A program made the position numbers and the translations under genes. Source: Haliotis asinina (taxonomy: Eukaryota > Mollusca > Gastropoda > Lepetellida > Haliotidae). From it: a stretch of 64,000 nt of DNA. The notes beneath the pieces are model-generated. The model was not told where the DNA came from, did no database searches, and worked only from the letters and a program-made list of their open reading frames with translations. The stretch lies in contig NC_090288.1 of assembly GCF_037392515.1 (NCBI RefSeq), positions 1,178,001-1,242,000 of the forward strand, in the 5' to 3' direction. This document shows positions 26,488 through 39,600 of the stretch, one piece after another (position 1 is the stretch's first letter; every line of letters starts with the position of its first letter).

Positions 26488-27155
26488 CGGTTAAGAATTT
26501 ACCGTGACAAAGTATTTAAGAAATCCTCTTGTAAACCAGCTGCAGCAAAACAGAACAAAGACAAGTTGTTTACGTTCAAATTATATTATTACTACACCAC
26601 TAGAGCAAGGTATATAAAGTCACAAGTCCATATAACAATGCAGATTACAAATACAATTTAAGAGAGACAAAAATCTAAGTCAGTGGGTCACAAAATACAC
26701 TATAGCAAACTCACCAAAGTCTTGGTGTGAGAGAGAATCAGCTATGGCAGAAGAATGTCAACACAGCGATCGGTGCAACAGCAGAAAATGTAGGTCAGGC
26801 GTTGACGGGTTTTGATGATCAAGCGTGGTAGAGGTGTAACTATGAATGAGTGTGAGTGTCACCTTCTGCACGGCAACCAGCCCTTATATATATTTACATA
26901 GTCATTTCCCGAAAGTTCGCGCACAAACGAACATCCTCAACACTGTAGAATGGTTTCGAAAAAGTATCCCGGAAGTGAACATAGAAAACTAGGAGCAGAT
27001 AAATTCTGGAATGCCAGAATGCTAAATGTGTTGACCAGATATTAAAACGAAATGTGACCCATAATATTTACTATTCAAAATACTAAACATTGTGACCCAA
27101 TAATAATTATTACTGAATTAATAACAAAATATACAGAAAATACACACTCATAACA
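26488..27155 (-). repeat. 5' LTR of the Gmr1-like element
   Basis: Matches the LTR at 36792-37433 over most of its length and the left LTR at 23291-23625 over its end. The outer end reads TGTTATGAG on the minus strand, and shared blocks include 'ctcaccaaagtcttggtg' and 'caataataattattactg'. Confidence 0.8.
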
Positions 27156-28376
27156 ACATCAACCCATGTTTCCCTCATGAACAGTGAACACGTATGAAAG
27201 TGTACCCAAACAATAACAATTATCCTGCCTTTGTCTTACTGTCTTCCGTTGTTTTTATAATGAAAATCAACTTTGAGGACTTTTGCATTGGCTACTAGAT
27301 CAGTTGTGTGAATGGAATAAGAGAGACTACATCCCCACGTGTCAAGATAGTATTTCCTAAGGATGGATCTCTCAGTGTATTTGATAACAATCAACGGCAG
27401 AGTTTTAAGAGGGTTTCAAGTCAGAATACCACCAGGTGATTGTAAGATCCTCTTGGAAATATGTGTCTTTTTATGTTCACGATTGACAGCTTCCATTGAG
27501 ACTTCTGACCGGAGGTGTCTTTATAAACTCTAGTTTGTATGCTGTATTCATATATTGCTGTCTCAATCTTTGTACTTCCGTACAGAGAAACAAGAATCCC
27601 AAATATAACATATCTTCAACAACACATATACCTCAATTTTTCACTGTTTATATGCAAATGACTTAAATTGAGATGAAGCAAATATATTTGGCTTGTACAT
27701 AAGTCACACAGTTAAGTCACACAACACAAGACGTCTCAGACGGACATCCCGAGGCTGCAATATGCTTGTGATATACTTTGTTGAATCTGCATTGCAATTT
27801 AGCCGTTTAAAGACAATGAGGTTTTTGTTGATAGATATGCTGTATAAATAGTAGTAGCCAGACACCCATAATTCGAGTGTTCCATAGTCAGGACATGTGT
27901 TTCACTTCATTAATGACAATGAATGAAATCGATCTACCTGGATATCACAACAGGTACTGTGAAAGCGTGTTAAGAGGGAGATATTATTTTTTACCCAAAA
28001 TTTTAAATGGCTTTCAAAATTGTGTCTTGTTTCAAAATTGCAATATATGTGTATAATCATCGGAACAAAACTTTATAGATATGTTTAGTCATATCTGTAT
28101 ATATGTAAAACATCTGTTGTGTTCAGTTTAGGTGTTCATGTACAATAATTGTATTATTAAATTCAGCTGACAGTCCAGACATTACACGATATCATGTACA
28201 TGATATCTTAAGGTTTGTTAAATATTACTCACTCACTCACTCACTTAGTTTACTCACTGCAAATTCAGTCAGGCAGAAAGATGTCTTTATTTATGATCAT
28301 GAAATTAACACATTTTCAGTTCCAAGAGAATTTCCACCAGTCGGTCTACCTAGAGTAAATGGAATGTGTGCATCAT
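27156..28376. other. Intergenic DNA, nothing recognised
   Basis: AT-rich, with no convincing exon, domain or element. A short (actc)n tract lies at about 28229-28247. Confidence 0.4.
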
Positions 28377-28510
28377 TGTCAGACTAGTTGGGGATCCAGC
28401 GCTCACTACCGCACGTGTCCACAGCTTGAGCCTTCAAAGAGATGTCAGACTAGTTGGGGATCCAGCGCTCACTGCCGCACGTGTCCACAGCTTGAGCCTT
28501 CAAAGAGATG
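28377..28510. repeat. 66 bp tandem duplication
   Basis: Two nearly identical 66-base copies (28377-28442, 28443-28508) differ at about one base. Both contain 'gactagttggggatccagcg'. Confidence 0.85.
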
Positions 28511-28594
28511 GGGAAAGACGTTTAGCCGCTGTCGACTACCACTTATTTATGTTTCCACCAGTCAATGTTTGTTTGTGTAATGTGTATTCATTGT

Positions 28595-28985
28595 ATTACG
28601 GTTAAGAATTTACCATGACAAACAATGTAAGAAATCCTCTGTGAACCAGCAAAACAGAACAAAGACAAGTTTAAAATATTCAGATATTATTATTATGCAA
28701 CGAGAGCAAGGTATACAAAGTCACAAGTCAATTTCACAATACTGATACCAAGTACAATTCAAGAGAGACAAATTCTAAATCAATTATTGGTCACAAAATA
28801 CAATATAGTAAACTCACCAAAGTCTTGGTGCGAGAGAGAATCAACTATGCAGAATGTAAACACAGCGATCGGTCTGAGAGCGGATGATGTACATAAGGCG
28901 TTGATGGATGCAGATGATGACGATGATGAAACTCCAGCGATGTGTCCGTCAAGGAACACGGCAACCAGCCTTTTTATATAAAGTA
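28595..28985 (-). repeat. LTR fragment related to the Gmr1-like element
   Basis: Shares 'ggttaagaatttacc', 'gtcacaagtcaatttcac', 'accaaagtcttggtgcgag' and 'acggcaaccagcc' with the LTRs at 36792 and 26488. It is closest to the one at 36792. It is incomplete and has no internal region beside it. Confidence 0.8.
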
Positions 28986-28999
28986 TAATGAAAGTAACA

Positions 29000-30407
29000 G
29001 ACTTCCCCGCCCAGTGATGCCCCTAAGTCGACTATTACGTAAATGACCAACTCTTGTAATTCATTTGCAAGCTGTATGTTGTGCTATTGTATGATATATA
29101 TTGTATGATGTATATCATTGTGGATGTTGGGCGATTATTGTGACAGAGAGTGTGTGGCTGAATGTCAAGGTGTGCAAGTGAGTGTCTAATTTAGCCATGC
29201 TTTATTATTGTGTTTTTAAGTTATCATAATTATTTTTCATCTCAAATGAAATATAAAATGTTATTTCAAAATAATAACTGTATTAAAGTTTAACATTACT
29301 ACATTGTAAATGCATTATTAGTTAAATGTATGATCTTTATTTGATTTAATTGTTGATTCAAATTCATGTTCAGAAAATAAAACAGTGCATCACATTGTAT
29401 TTTCTGTTGTTCTATGTATAAAGGTTATAATAATACCAAATTGTTTATGTTGCTTTTTACAAGAGCTTATAATATAGATATATTAGAACGTTTAAATCGT
29501 TTCCATAAAACGCTCGTGAAAACCCGTGGAGCTAAAACTGAAACTCTAAATTGTAACTGTGTTGAAACTATGTGGGATTGTTGGTAACTGAAACCCCTGT
29601 GGAAACGTGTTGGAGTCTTGGTAACTAAAACTATATACGGAAACCTGTAAGAGTCTTGGTAACTGAAACCTTGCGGAAACCTGATGGATTCTAAAATAAC
29701 TGAAACTCAACGGAAACCTGTTGGAGTATGGGTAACGGATACCTTGCGGAAACCCTTAGAAAGTGGGTAATTGTAAGTTTCCGTTGCTGCAGACATCCAG
29801 TGTAAAAGAACGGAAACTCACTGGAATCTAGGTGGAAACTTAAGTTTCTGTCCAGTTTCCATCATATTTCCGTACTGCGAAAGTTATTTTGCTGGATGAA
29901 TGCAATCTTTAGTTCTAATGAAGTCTTCTGGTCGTTAATTATTATTTGTTATTGACCAATTTAAATTTAGCTTTTAGCTTTTATTTTTTTATTACCACAG
30001 CTGGTTGTTGTATTCATATGTAATTATGTGCATCATTCTTGTTCTGACCATCCGTCAGATGGGCTGCCTGCAACCTTTGCGTCATTATTTAAGCTTTCCA
30101 AAGATTTCACTTTCTCTTAAGGTGTACTGTACACTCACCATGTCTGTCATCCAGACACGTGGGGCATACACCAGATACTGATGGCCAGACCCCTGCCCTC
30201 CATAGCTCAACTGCAGAGAATGATAAATAATCCAAACAGAGAGATCAATCGAAACTATGGCGTTGTTTCCGAAAAATAACGTCAACTCGTGAAGAAGGTA
30301 CCTCCAGATGTTTCTACACGCTCACGAGTCTGTGACTCGTACAAAGGTTTAACTAGACGATTATTTACATGTATTGATATCGATGACACATTAGAAACCG
30401 TTTGATT
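29000..30407. other. Intergenic DNA with imperfect repeats
   Basis: About 29500-29800 holds degenerate tandem copies of a motif like 'gaaacctgttggagtcttgg' followed by 'gtaactgaaac'. The rest is AT-rich with no recognisable gene. Confidence 0.45.
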
Positions 30408-30468
30408 GACCAGTTGCACAGGTGGAAACCGAACACTTTGACCAGTTGCACAGGTGGAAACCGAACAC
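30408..30468. repeat. 31 bp tandem duplication
   Basis: Two copies of a unit containing 'accagttgcacaggtggaaa' at 30408-30438 and 30439-30468, about 200 bases upstream of the cysteine-rich gene's start codon. Confidence 0.8.
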
Positions 30469-30638
30469 CTTATTGATGACACGCTCAAAGTCCAATGATA
30501 ATCAACAGGTGCATCTAAACAGTGGTTTCTCTCATCGATCGGCGATGGTTTTTTAACAGAGTTGTACAGACTCATGCATCTCCAAGTACTTAAATAGCAA
30601 AGAGCTCTAGGCTGTCCACAACTACCTTCAGATACACC

Positions 30639-33600
30639 ATGTCTTGGACTGTCATTGCCGCCTTGCTGCTCTACACCTGTCAGGTATTATTTTCTATTTT
30701 CAAATTTGATGATTTTATTTTTGTGTTTTATGAATATATTTTTGTAAGTGAGTAGATATGAAACTAATTTTGAAAGCATTTTCTTATATCAGGTAATGTA
30801 TTCGGTTCTTTCATTCCATCATGTCATTCTCACGTTTTTGATTTTGTACCACGCTCTTCAGAAACTGACAGTCACAAATAATTCGCATATACATGTATAT
30901 ATAAAACAGATGTTATCACTGTCCATAAATGGTGAATAGGTAAGAGTAAAGTGCCGTCATTGCGACCTGGACATTTGTGTGTGGACATCCCACCATGTAA
31001 TTATGAAAAGAATAACTCACTCACTCGGTATTAAGTGACTTAACTTGAAGATACATTCAAGTCTAATCGGGATTAATCAAAGGTTTTCACATCTCATCAG
31101 ATAAGACCCGTAAAGATCTGGGGTAAGGAAGGCATTCAGCAGCCCATGCTTGCCATAAAAGGTGACTGTGCTTGTCGTAACAGGCGACTCACGGGATCAG
31201 GTGGTCAGACTCGCTGACTTGGTTGACGTCAACATGTCATCGGTTCCCAATTGCGCTGATCGAAGCTCATGCTGTTGATCACTGGGTTGTCTGGTCCAGA
31301 ATCGATTATTAATAGATCACCGCCATGCAGCTGGAATATTGCTGAGTGCGGCGTAACTCAATATCTCATTCAGCAGATACAGCTCTGTACATTTAGACAG
31401 CTTGCACCACTAGGTCACCCATACCACACATTACAGGTACAATACATACATCAAAGGTACCTCTGTCATGGATCACACGTACCTCTGTTGTAAAATCCAG
31501 GTAGCTATGTTTTTACACGTATTGCTGTCATAGCTTACATGCACCTCTATCGTAGATTACATATATATGTCATAGATTACATATATCTGCCATAGATTAC
31601 ATATATCTGCCATAGATTACAGGACCTTTCCCGTTCATCAAATTCACCTCTCCGACAGTTACCGATACTACTATATAAATTGCAGGCAACATTTCCGTAG
31701 AATAGGAAACAGTACAATCACTATATAGTTCATCTGTCGTCATCAGATAGCATGCTTCTTCGGAAGCCCATTCTCATTTCCGAAAATATCTCTGTCTGAC
31801 GCAACAACTCTGTGTACAGTCAAATACATGTGATGTATGAAAGCGACTTAAAACAATATGCAATCGCCTTTCTGAAATTTCCATTCTTTTTCAGGCGTTT
31901 TCAGGTGTCTCTGGAGATACAAGTAAGTGTCAAATTAAATTCATGACAGTAAACTGTATTCGCAAGTAATCTACTATGCCTCCTGAATGACCACAGTGGT
32001 GTAGGGTATACTATGTAACGGAAGGGGGATTTAGGGGATGAGTTGTTTGTTTTCGAACATTGGACCAGAAAGCAGGAAGCATTTTTAAAACATTCGTTCC
32101 AGGTTTCAACGTGTCATAATTTCTATTCACAACCTACAAAAAAACGTTAATGTTCCTAACGCTGTGATATTAGTAGGCATGGTCATTTTTTTAAATTGAT
32201 GTTAATTAATTCCAAGCGTTTAAAAGTTGCTAAAAAGCCGTCTGCTTCTCTCTCGCCCGCAAAGGAAAACAAAAGAAAGGTTACGTAACTCTGTCGCCCG
32301 AGCCCTGCAGTGATGTCATAGAAGGAACGATTTTCAGTTAGTTGTATAGTAAATGTGTAGGAAGCTTGTCATTTTGCTGATTTCTCGACGTCACCAAAGA
32401 CATGCCGAATGGGTGTGTTGCCGTCAATTGCTCCTTGGGGTCGGGTGATGGTGTCACTATGCACAGATTTCCACCGGAGCACGTAGTTTGTGCTTAAATT
32501 GTTGTTTGTGTGCGAAACGAGCGTTGTGGAAGCCTGTGGTATATACTAAATCGGATGGTTCGCCCCCTACCACGCTTCCAGGATAGAAAATGGAGTTTAA
32601 GTTTCATCGAGTTTAAGAAATAAAGACTGCTTACTACACATTGCTGACCTACGGAAACGTCATAGTGCCACAGCCTGAATTTTTTTTATCTCCTAATTAG
32701 GACTCAATATTTCCTAATTAGTACATAGTATCTCCTAATTAGGACTTAATATCTACTAATTGGGACTTAGTAGAGTTTAGAGGTTTATTCTGGATCGGAG
32801 CAACATGGTTGACTTCGTTGTTTCAACATTGATTGGAACAGCGTTTTTCACTGGTAGTAAAAGATGTATTTTATTGATGGACAGTGGGATTTTACATGAT
32901 ATTGCTTATAACATAATAATTTCAATCTTGTATTACTTACGATAATATTAGCACTTCGACCACAACCTCGCATCCGATGAAGAAAGCGTTATACTCATGC
33001 AAAAGTATAATATCATCTTTCTGATGTCTCAGGTATTCATTACTGCCATTGGAAGCTAATTGTTGAAGGCCACTCTCAATACTAGTAATGAATTCATCTG
33101 ATGGGGTGATTCTGCAGGTTGGGATGAATTGTAGGCCCTTCGACAGAAAGGAATTATGGGCTGGTGACAGGGTTATGGAGCTAAGGTTGACGGCTGTCTT
33201 TTGTGTGTAACTTCCACGGTTGATGATGGTAGTGCTACAATGGGATCCGGATGTGTTGACTACCGCTTGTTGTTGGACATTGCTCAACCGTTTGTGACGG
33301 TGCATAATCTTGTCGTTGAGGGTGGCATTGTTGATGGTACTGAGGGTCTGGACAACACTTTGAAGACCATCGTTAAACCACATGAACGAAGTACCAGCAA
33401 CTAGACTATGCAAAACTGTTGAGGCTGCATATACCAACTAAACTGCCATTGTGGCAGTAGCTACGTTCGAGAAACGTAACGCCCATTTGATATACGTTTC
33501 AAAGAACACAAAACATCAGTTGGAAAGGCCGAAAACTAATCTGCCCTTTCAGAGCTCGTAAAAAACAACCCCACCCATTCCATTGACTGACAACAGACTA

Positions 33601-36600
33601 GCATCCTGGCTACCAACGTTCACGATTGGCGCAAACGAAAACTACCAGAAGCCATCAACATCAGAAGATTAACTCTAGATATTAATAGAGATCAAGGTGT
33701 ATATCTCGCCAGTGCCTGGAACATCACAAAAGCCACCCCTGATGTCATTTAATCAGTTGTATATCACTCTGCTGTGTTTACATCTCCCCAACATCATTGT
33801 TTATATAACGTCTACTTCATCTACCTCATTGATTGTATACACATGCACATCTCAGGCTTCCTGTAAATCTAATTATCTGTATATGACTCTGCCGTGTACA
33901 CATCTGTTAACTGGCTTCACTTCATCCCTGTTATCATTGTTTTTATAACTGCATTTGATCTGTCCTCTGTGATTTGTTTGTATATACATGTACTTGTCTT
34001 CTTCCTGTAAGTACTGTTATATATAATATGTGTCTCGTACTCCTGTCTCTATCACTTGAAGAAGGGACAAGAAATAGAACCGAGACGTCGTGTGAGACAA
34101 TAAAAAGAAGTTGTCATCAGTATACTCGTCTTATTATATTCAGCAACTTCTAAATGCCTCTGAAGAAACCCAATACAGTGATGGCGCAGACAAATGAAAA
34201 TCAGTTCCAATAAAAAACGCTGTTCCAATCAATGTTGAAACAACGAAGACAACCATCTTGCTCCGATCCAGTGCAAACCTCTAAACTCTACTAAGTCCTA
34301 ATTAGTAGATATTAAGTCCTAATTAGGAGAAACTATGTGCTAATTAGTGGATACTAAGGCCTATATTAAGTCCTAATTAGGAGATAGAAAAAACTCAGAC
34401 TGTGACACTAGGACGTGTCCGTACTAGGACGTTTCCGTACTGACCAAAAGGATTTTGCATGAATATAACGCTCTCTTCCTCGGACGCGAGGTTGTGGTCG
34501 AAGTGCTAATATTATCGTAAGTAATGTTATGTCGACCCCCGCCTCGATTCCAAGAGTGAAATTATTATGTTATAAGCAATATCATGTAGAATCCTACTGT
34601 TCATCAATAAAATACATCTTTTACTACCAGTGAAAAGTAATTTTGATTGTGTAAGTCGGTGAAAACAAACTGAAATACCATTTATCTCCAGACAGAGTGC
34701 CGCCATTTTTGAAAATCGTGAAGTCATGGACTAAAAGTCCGTTAGAATTAATGAGATTATGGTTTGTTTTCATCAAGTTATCATCAAATCAAAACTACTT
34801 TCTGCTTGTAGTTAAATATGTATTTGAATCATGACCAAAAGGAGTTTGCATGACACAGCTTGTAACGTAACATAAGCGAGGTCGGGGTCGAAGTGAAAAT
34901 ACTGCGCGATAAATTTCTACACTTTCTTTACTTGGTTTGTAAACGTTCACTCACCAGTTTGTAGACACTGTTCAATCAACGTCTTTATATTTGGTCTCAT
35001 AATCCTAATTACTTTATAATGATACGTGTATGCATTTTTAAACCTAATAAAAAGAAACGATCAGCGAATGTATAACAGGAATGTAATATCTGGACCTTCT
35101 ATAGTTTGCCAATATGAATCATAATTAGATTTATACCACCTAACACGGATTACAACCTAGCGACACCAAGCGATTTTGACAAAATCGTCTATGAAAACAG
35201 GGGTTGTAACTCGGAAACTAGGCAAAGCAGGAGACAAAACTAAATGATAGTAGATTGTGAGAACATGGAGCTTTCAGTTTTCACAACAGCTGTCGCGATT
35301 TGAGGTTTGTACAAACCTGTAAACGAAATAGTTTAACCCCTAAAATGGAGATGAATTCTGCATTGACCCTCATATCTGTACCCACTATTACGTCAGGAAG
35401 ACGCGCCGCTCTGATTGGTTGAACTTTCTTTTGCGGCTGAGAATTGTGCAGTGTTGACAAAAAGGTCGAAGTAAATTAAAGGTCGAAATGAGTAGTTTTA
35501 ATGGCAGGGTTTCATTTATAACGATGTTAGCAAGTGATTTTGCATTTGTACCCTATTAGAGTATATGTGATCTCTTAATGGCAGACAGATGAAGAAACAT
35601 TGAAATTCGTTTTTCATTAACTGGCATCTGTATTCCTGTAATGTATTTCAACTATCTGCCTGTTCCACGTGGTAAGTTATGACTAAAGTTGTAAGAGTAG
35701 GTAAAACGTCCAAAGATAAACATCATACAATGTAAACAATGTTCACATTGACGGATACGCTTGTTATTTCAGAAACTTGTGACTCCTGTAAAATAGCTTT
35801 CATAGCTGAGCGGACCAAGACTGTGTCGGTGGGAGATCGCTGCCGGTGAGCGCCAGGGGCAACTACTTTTGGGAAGGGTCTTCTTGTTGTTTGTCGGGCT
35901 GGAATCGTCAATGTGCAATGATGACGAGTGGGAAACAGCCTCCCTGTTGTATGTGTTTCGGTTATTACGGATACGGGGTTGTGAGGACTATTGAATGCAG
36001 TCCACTCACCGACCGAAGTAGCATTTGTATTTATTGTAAACAATAAGTTAATGTAATCACGATATGGCTGAAATATTGCCGTTGTGACAATAAATTAAAA
36101 CTCATTAATTCCGAAATAAATATGTTACAGCTTTATCTTGCTACTGCATAAAAAAAAAGCTCGGCAAAAATGTTGAATATCCGATTCTTACAGAATTTCC
36201 GCGGCTGCCATGTTTTGTGTAATACGCCTCGGGAAGTTGTGTGTCTCGTTAGATCATACATTTCCACTAGTTAACAATATGAAAGCTCTTTGATTCACAG
36301 TATGATTCACAGTAGGATTCACAGTAGGATTCACATATTCAAACTTTAACAAAGTTCGATTCCCTTTCTTCTTTTTCTCTTCCCATCTCCATTTGAAACT
36401 TTTTCATTTCCATCTCTTTTCCCATTTCCAACCTTTTCAATTCTAATTTTTTCATTTCCAACTGGTCTGAATATTCCTCTGGCACCATTTCCAAAACATC
36501 ATCTTCAAAAACTCCCTCATCAATATGGCGATTCAACGCAATTTTCAAAATCTGAAATTTCCTCATAGCAGGTTTGGCATCAAGTTTGAGATGTGAAGAA

Positions 36601-39600
36601 ATTTGCAATAAATCTGATTTCCTCAACTGACTAATTGCCTCAGAGTCAGGAGACAATACAAACTTCTCAAGTTCAAACACCATTTTGCTGGTTCCACAAT
36701 TGCCTTGTTGCAAAATTGCAGAAATTTGGAATATATTTCACAAATGGTCTCAAATGTCAACTGAATTCTCTCCCGGACGAGCCCCCAATTTTGTTACGGT
36801 TGAAAATTTACCGTGATAAACAATGTAAGAAATCCCCTGTGAACCAGCAAAACAGAACAAAGACAAGTTTAAGATATTCAGATATTATTATTATGCAATG
36901 AGAGCAAGGTATACAAAGTCACAAGTCAATTTCACAATACTGATATCAAGTACAATTCAAGAGAGACAAATTCTAAATCAATTGGTCACGAAATACAATA
37001 TAGTAAACTCACCAAAGTCTTGGTGCGAGAGAGAATCAACTATGCAGAAAGTAAACACAGCGATCGGTCTGACAGCGGATGATGTAGATAAGGCGTTGAC
37101 GGATACAGATGATGACGATGATGAAACTCCAGCGATGTGTTCGTCCCGGAACACGGCAACCAACCCTTTTATATATATTATGTCATTTCCCGAAAGTTCG
37201 GGCACTTACGAACATCGTCAACACTGTAGAATGCCCTCTAATAAGTCTCCCAGAAGTAAACACATAGAAAACTAGGAGCAGATAAATTCCGGAAAACCAG
37301 AATCCTAATTTAATTCGTATTAAAACGAAATGTCACCCATGATAATTATTATTCAAAACACTAAATGTTGTGACCCAATAATAATTATTACTTGATTAAT
37401 AACAAAATATACAAAAAATATACACTCGTAACACTGTGTGAAAAATTCCGTGAAGTACTAAAATCTTCTTTTGTTTTGCTCGAATGCTCATCACAGGGCA
37501 CTGAAAAACTACGTGTCCTGTTTAACCTACACGACTAAGCAGTCCACTGGATGTCCCCTCAGCAACACCGACATCAGCAACATCTACGACTACTTGAATG
37601 CTATGCCGTATCATTCGTGTTGTAAGTCTTGTTGCATGTATACAGTCTGCCGCGCTCCTATCTCCGGGCTATTCGACAACTGTGTATATTGTACATTGTG
37701 TCCCTGCAGTAACGAGTCCACTCACCCATGCTACCATTACACCATACCAAACCATTAGGAAAAGATGTGGAATCATCACGTCATACCCTGTCAGCTGGTA
37801 CTGGCAAAAGGACATTAAGTAATTACTTCTGTTTGAGTGGCAGTCAGTCAGCACGTATTGAGTTCTAATAATCAGGGTGATGAAAAGAAGTGATGGGGCA
37901 CTTGGTTGCTGGTGATAAGTCACTTTGTTGGTCTGCCAGATACACCCGAATTCTTTGAGGCACGCTACTGAAGAGTTGACAATCTAGACTCATTTTGTTC
38001 TACTATCAGCAAGAGCAGCCCTGAGTTCACTGAGAGTGGGTGGATTTTTTATCCTTCTGCCCATGACTTCCCACACCTACGGGAACGGACATATGTGCTT
38101 ATATCAGCCAGTTGGTGTTACCAACACAACTGTTATGGAACCAATCGCAGACGACCACTCTGTAGGACGTTCATGAAGCCCTCATTAGGACATTTCCGAA
38201 CTCAATTCTTTCAATAGATGAAGATGATTTTACACTAATAATAGTGAAATACTCTCTCTGCCGGTCCCCTATCGGAGTTTGGGCTCGCCACAGATTTGTT
38301 ATTGCCATCATTTTTTTCTCTGGTGTTATTACCTGGGGTTAGCCGGAGTTGAATTGGTCATTGACCATGTACTTGTTGGTATCCGGCCAAAGGTCTGCTG
38401 ACAGGAAACTGGGAATCCTGCAACGTCTGGGCGACCTTAACATTGATAACGGTTTTGCAGTCAAACCCGGAAAGCCGCATCTACTGCAATAAAGAAAATG
38501 TATATCCTTAAAGAGCATGGTTAAAGCGTCCGCTCAGATTCGATTCCCAAATGTACAATGTGTGAAGATCATTCCTGGTGTCCATAGCCGAGATGTTGCT
38601 GGAATATTACTAGAACTAGAAATTAAACTCTCTCACTCCAACACACATTCCCTCACACATTCCCTCACTCACTCACTCACTCCGTCCCTCACTCACTCAG
38701 TATACAAGTACCCTATTTCCAGTCACCAGTTTCAATACTGCTGAAAAATTACTGCAACACTGAACGTACTATCGAAACACATTCATTTACAATATTCTAA
38801 AAATCATTTCTTAATCGTAATAACTGAGCTGAAGGTTGTCAGTAAGAGAGGTTATTACAAGGTTCAACAGTCAAACATTGCACGGACACATACATGATTG
38901 ATCTCACATCTCTTCCAGTCGCCACCGACACCTGCCAGTGTCAGATCAACAGATGGACGGACACCAGCTCGTATGATCAGAAGTAAGTAAAGCGGTACAA
39001 GCTTCAGTTGCCAAGACTACTGTTGCATCTCTCATTTGTAATCCAAGACGTTTTCTTAATGTTGACTTTTGACCATTTGTACTTTTATGATATCGAGAAC
39101 ATTTGTAGACTGGGCTACTGTTCTCTTGTAATGTCAAGGTCATTTCTAGATTTGGATGTTGATCCTTCATGACATCAAGAACATTTGTATATTGACATGA
39201 TGTTCTCACGCGATGTCAAGAACATTTGTAGACTGGAATGATGTCCTGTTGTAATTTCAAGAACATTGTAGATCAGGATGATGTTCCTTTATGACATCAA
39301 GAACATGTGTAGCTTGGGATGTCGCTCACGCTGAATACTGTGACAAACGTGGGGTCGTCTATGTTGGCAGTGAGTCCTCTGCAATGTCACTCGCTACACG
39401 ATGTATGTTAGAACACGGTTTAAGTGATAGGTAACATTGTTGACACAAAACCTTTGTGTATAACACATGTTGACATCACTGATACGTTTTCAACGCTGCA
39501 TGTTGACAGGAAGTACATGAAGTACCTGGGTTGCCTGTACGACTCGGTACAGCCGGGGTGTGATGGCTCGCCAGTAGCGTCTGTCATAGCAACCGCACAG

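Larger units (their letters stand above)
23291..27155 (-). mobile_element. Broken Ty3/gypsy LTR retrotransposon with Gmr1-like domain order
   Basis: Fossil element read on the minus strand, between an LTR at 26488-27155 and a partial LTR at 23291-23625. Parts recognised from right to left: a gag-like region with a charged coiled coil (about 25860-26390) and further gag to 25540; a zinc-knuckle/protease region (about 24900-25540); an integrase C-terminal region with a GPY-type motif (about 24420-24850); and RNase H (about 23745-24200, with DASEVGAGAVLIQE and EVFTDHNPL). Integrase-type sequence ahead of RNase H fits the Gmr1-like group, which has a Ty1/copia-like pol order. It is broken, with at least five breaks. 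The two LTRs are similar but clearly diverged, so it is not recent. Confidence 0.85.

Noticed and set aside
28240-28250. CRISPR-like or other prokaryotic repeat structures
   Set aside because: The tandem repeats here lack spacers and the DNA is clearly eukaryotic, with introns, SINEs and LINEs.
35723-36046. Frames of 66 and 106 codons around exon 3
   Set aside because: The only supported coding sequence here is exon 3 (35773-35845); the rest is intron or the opposite strand.
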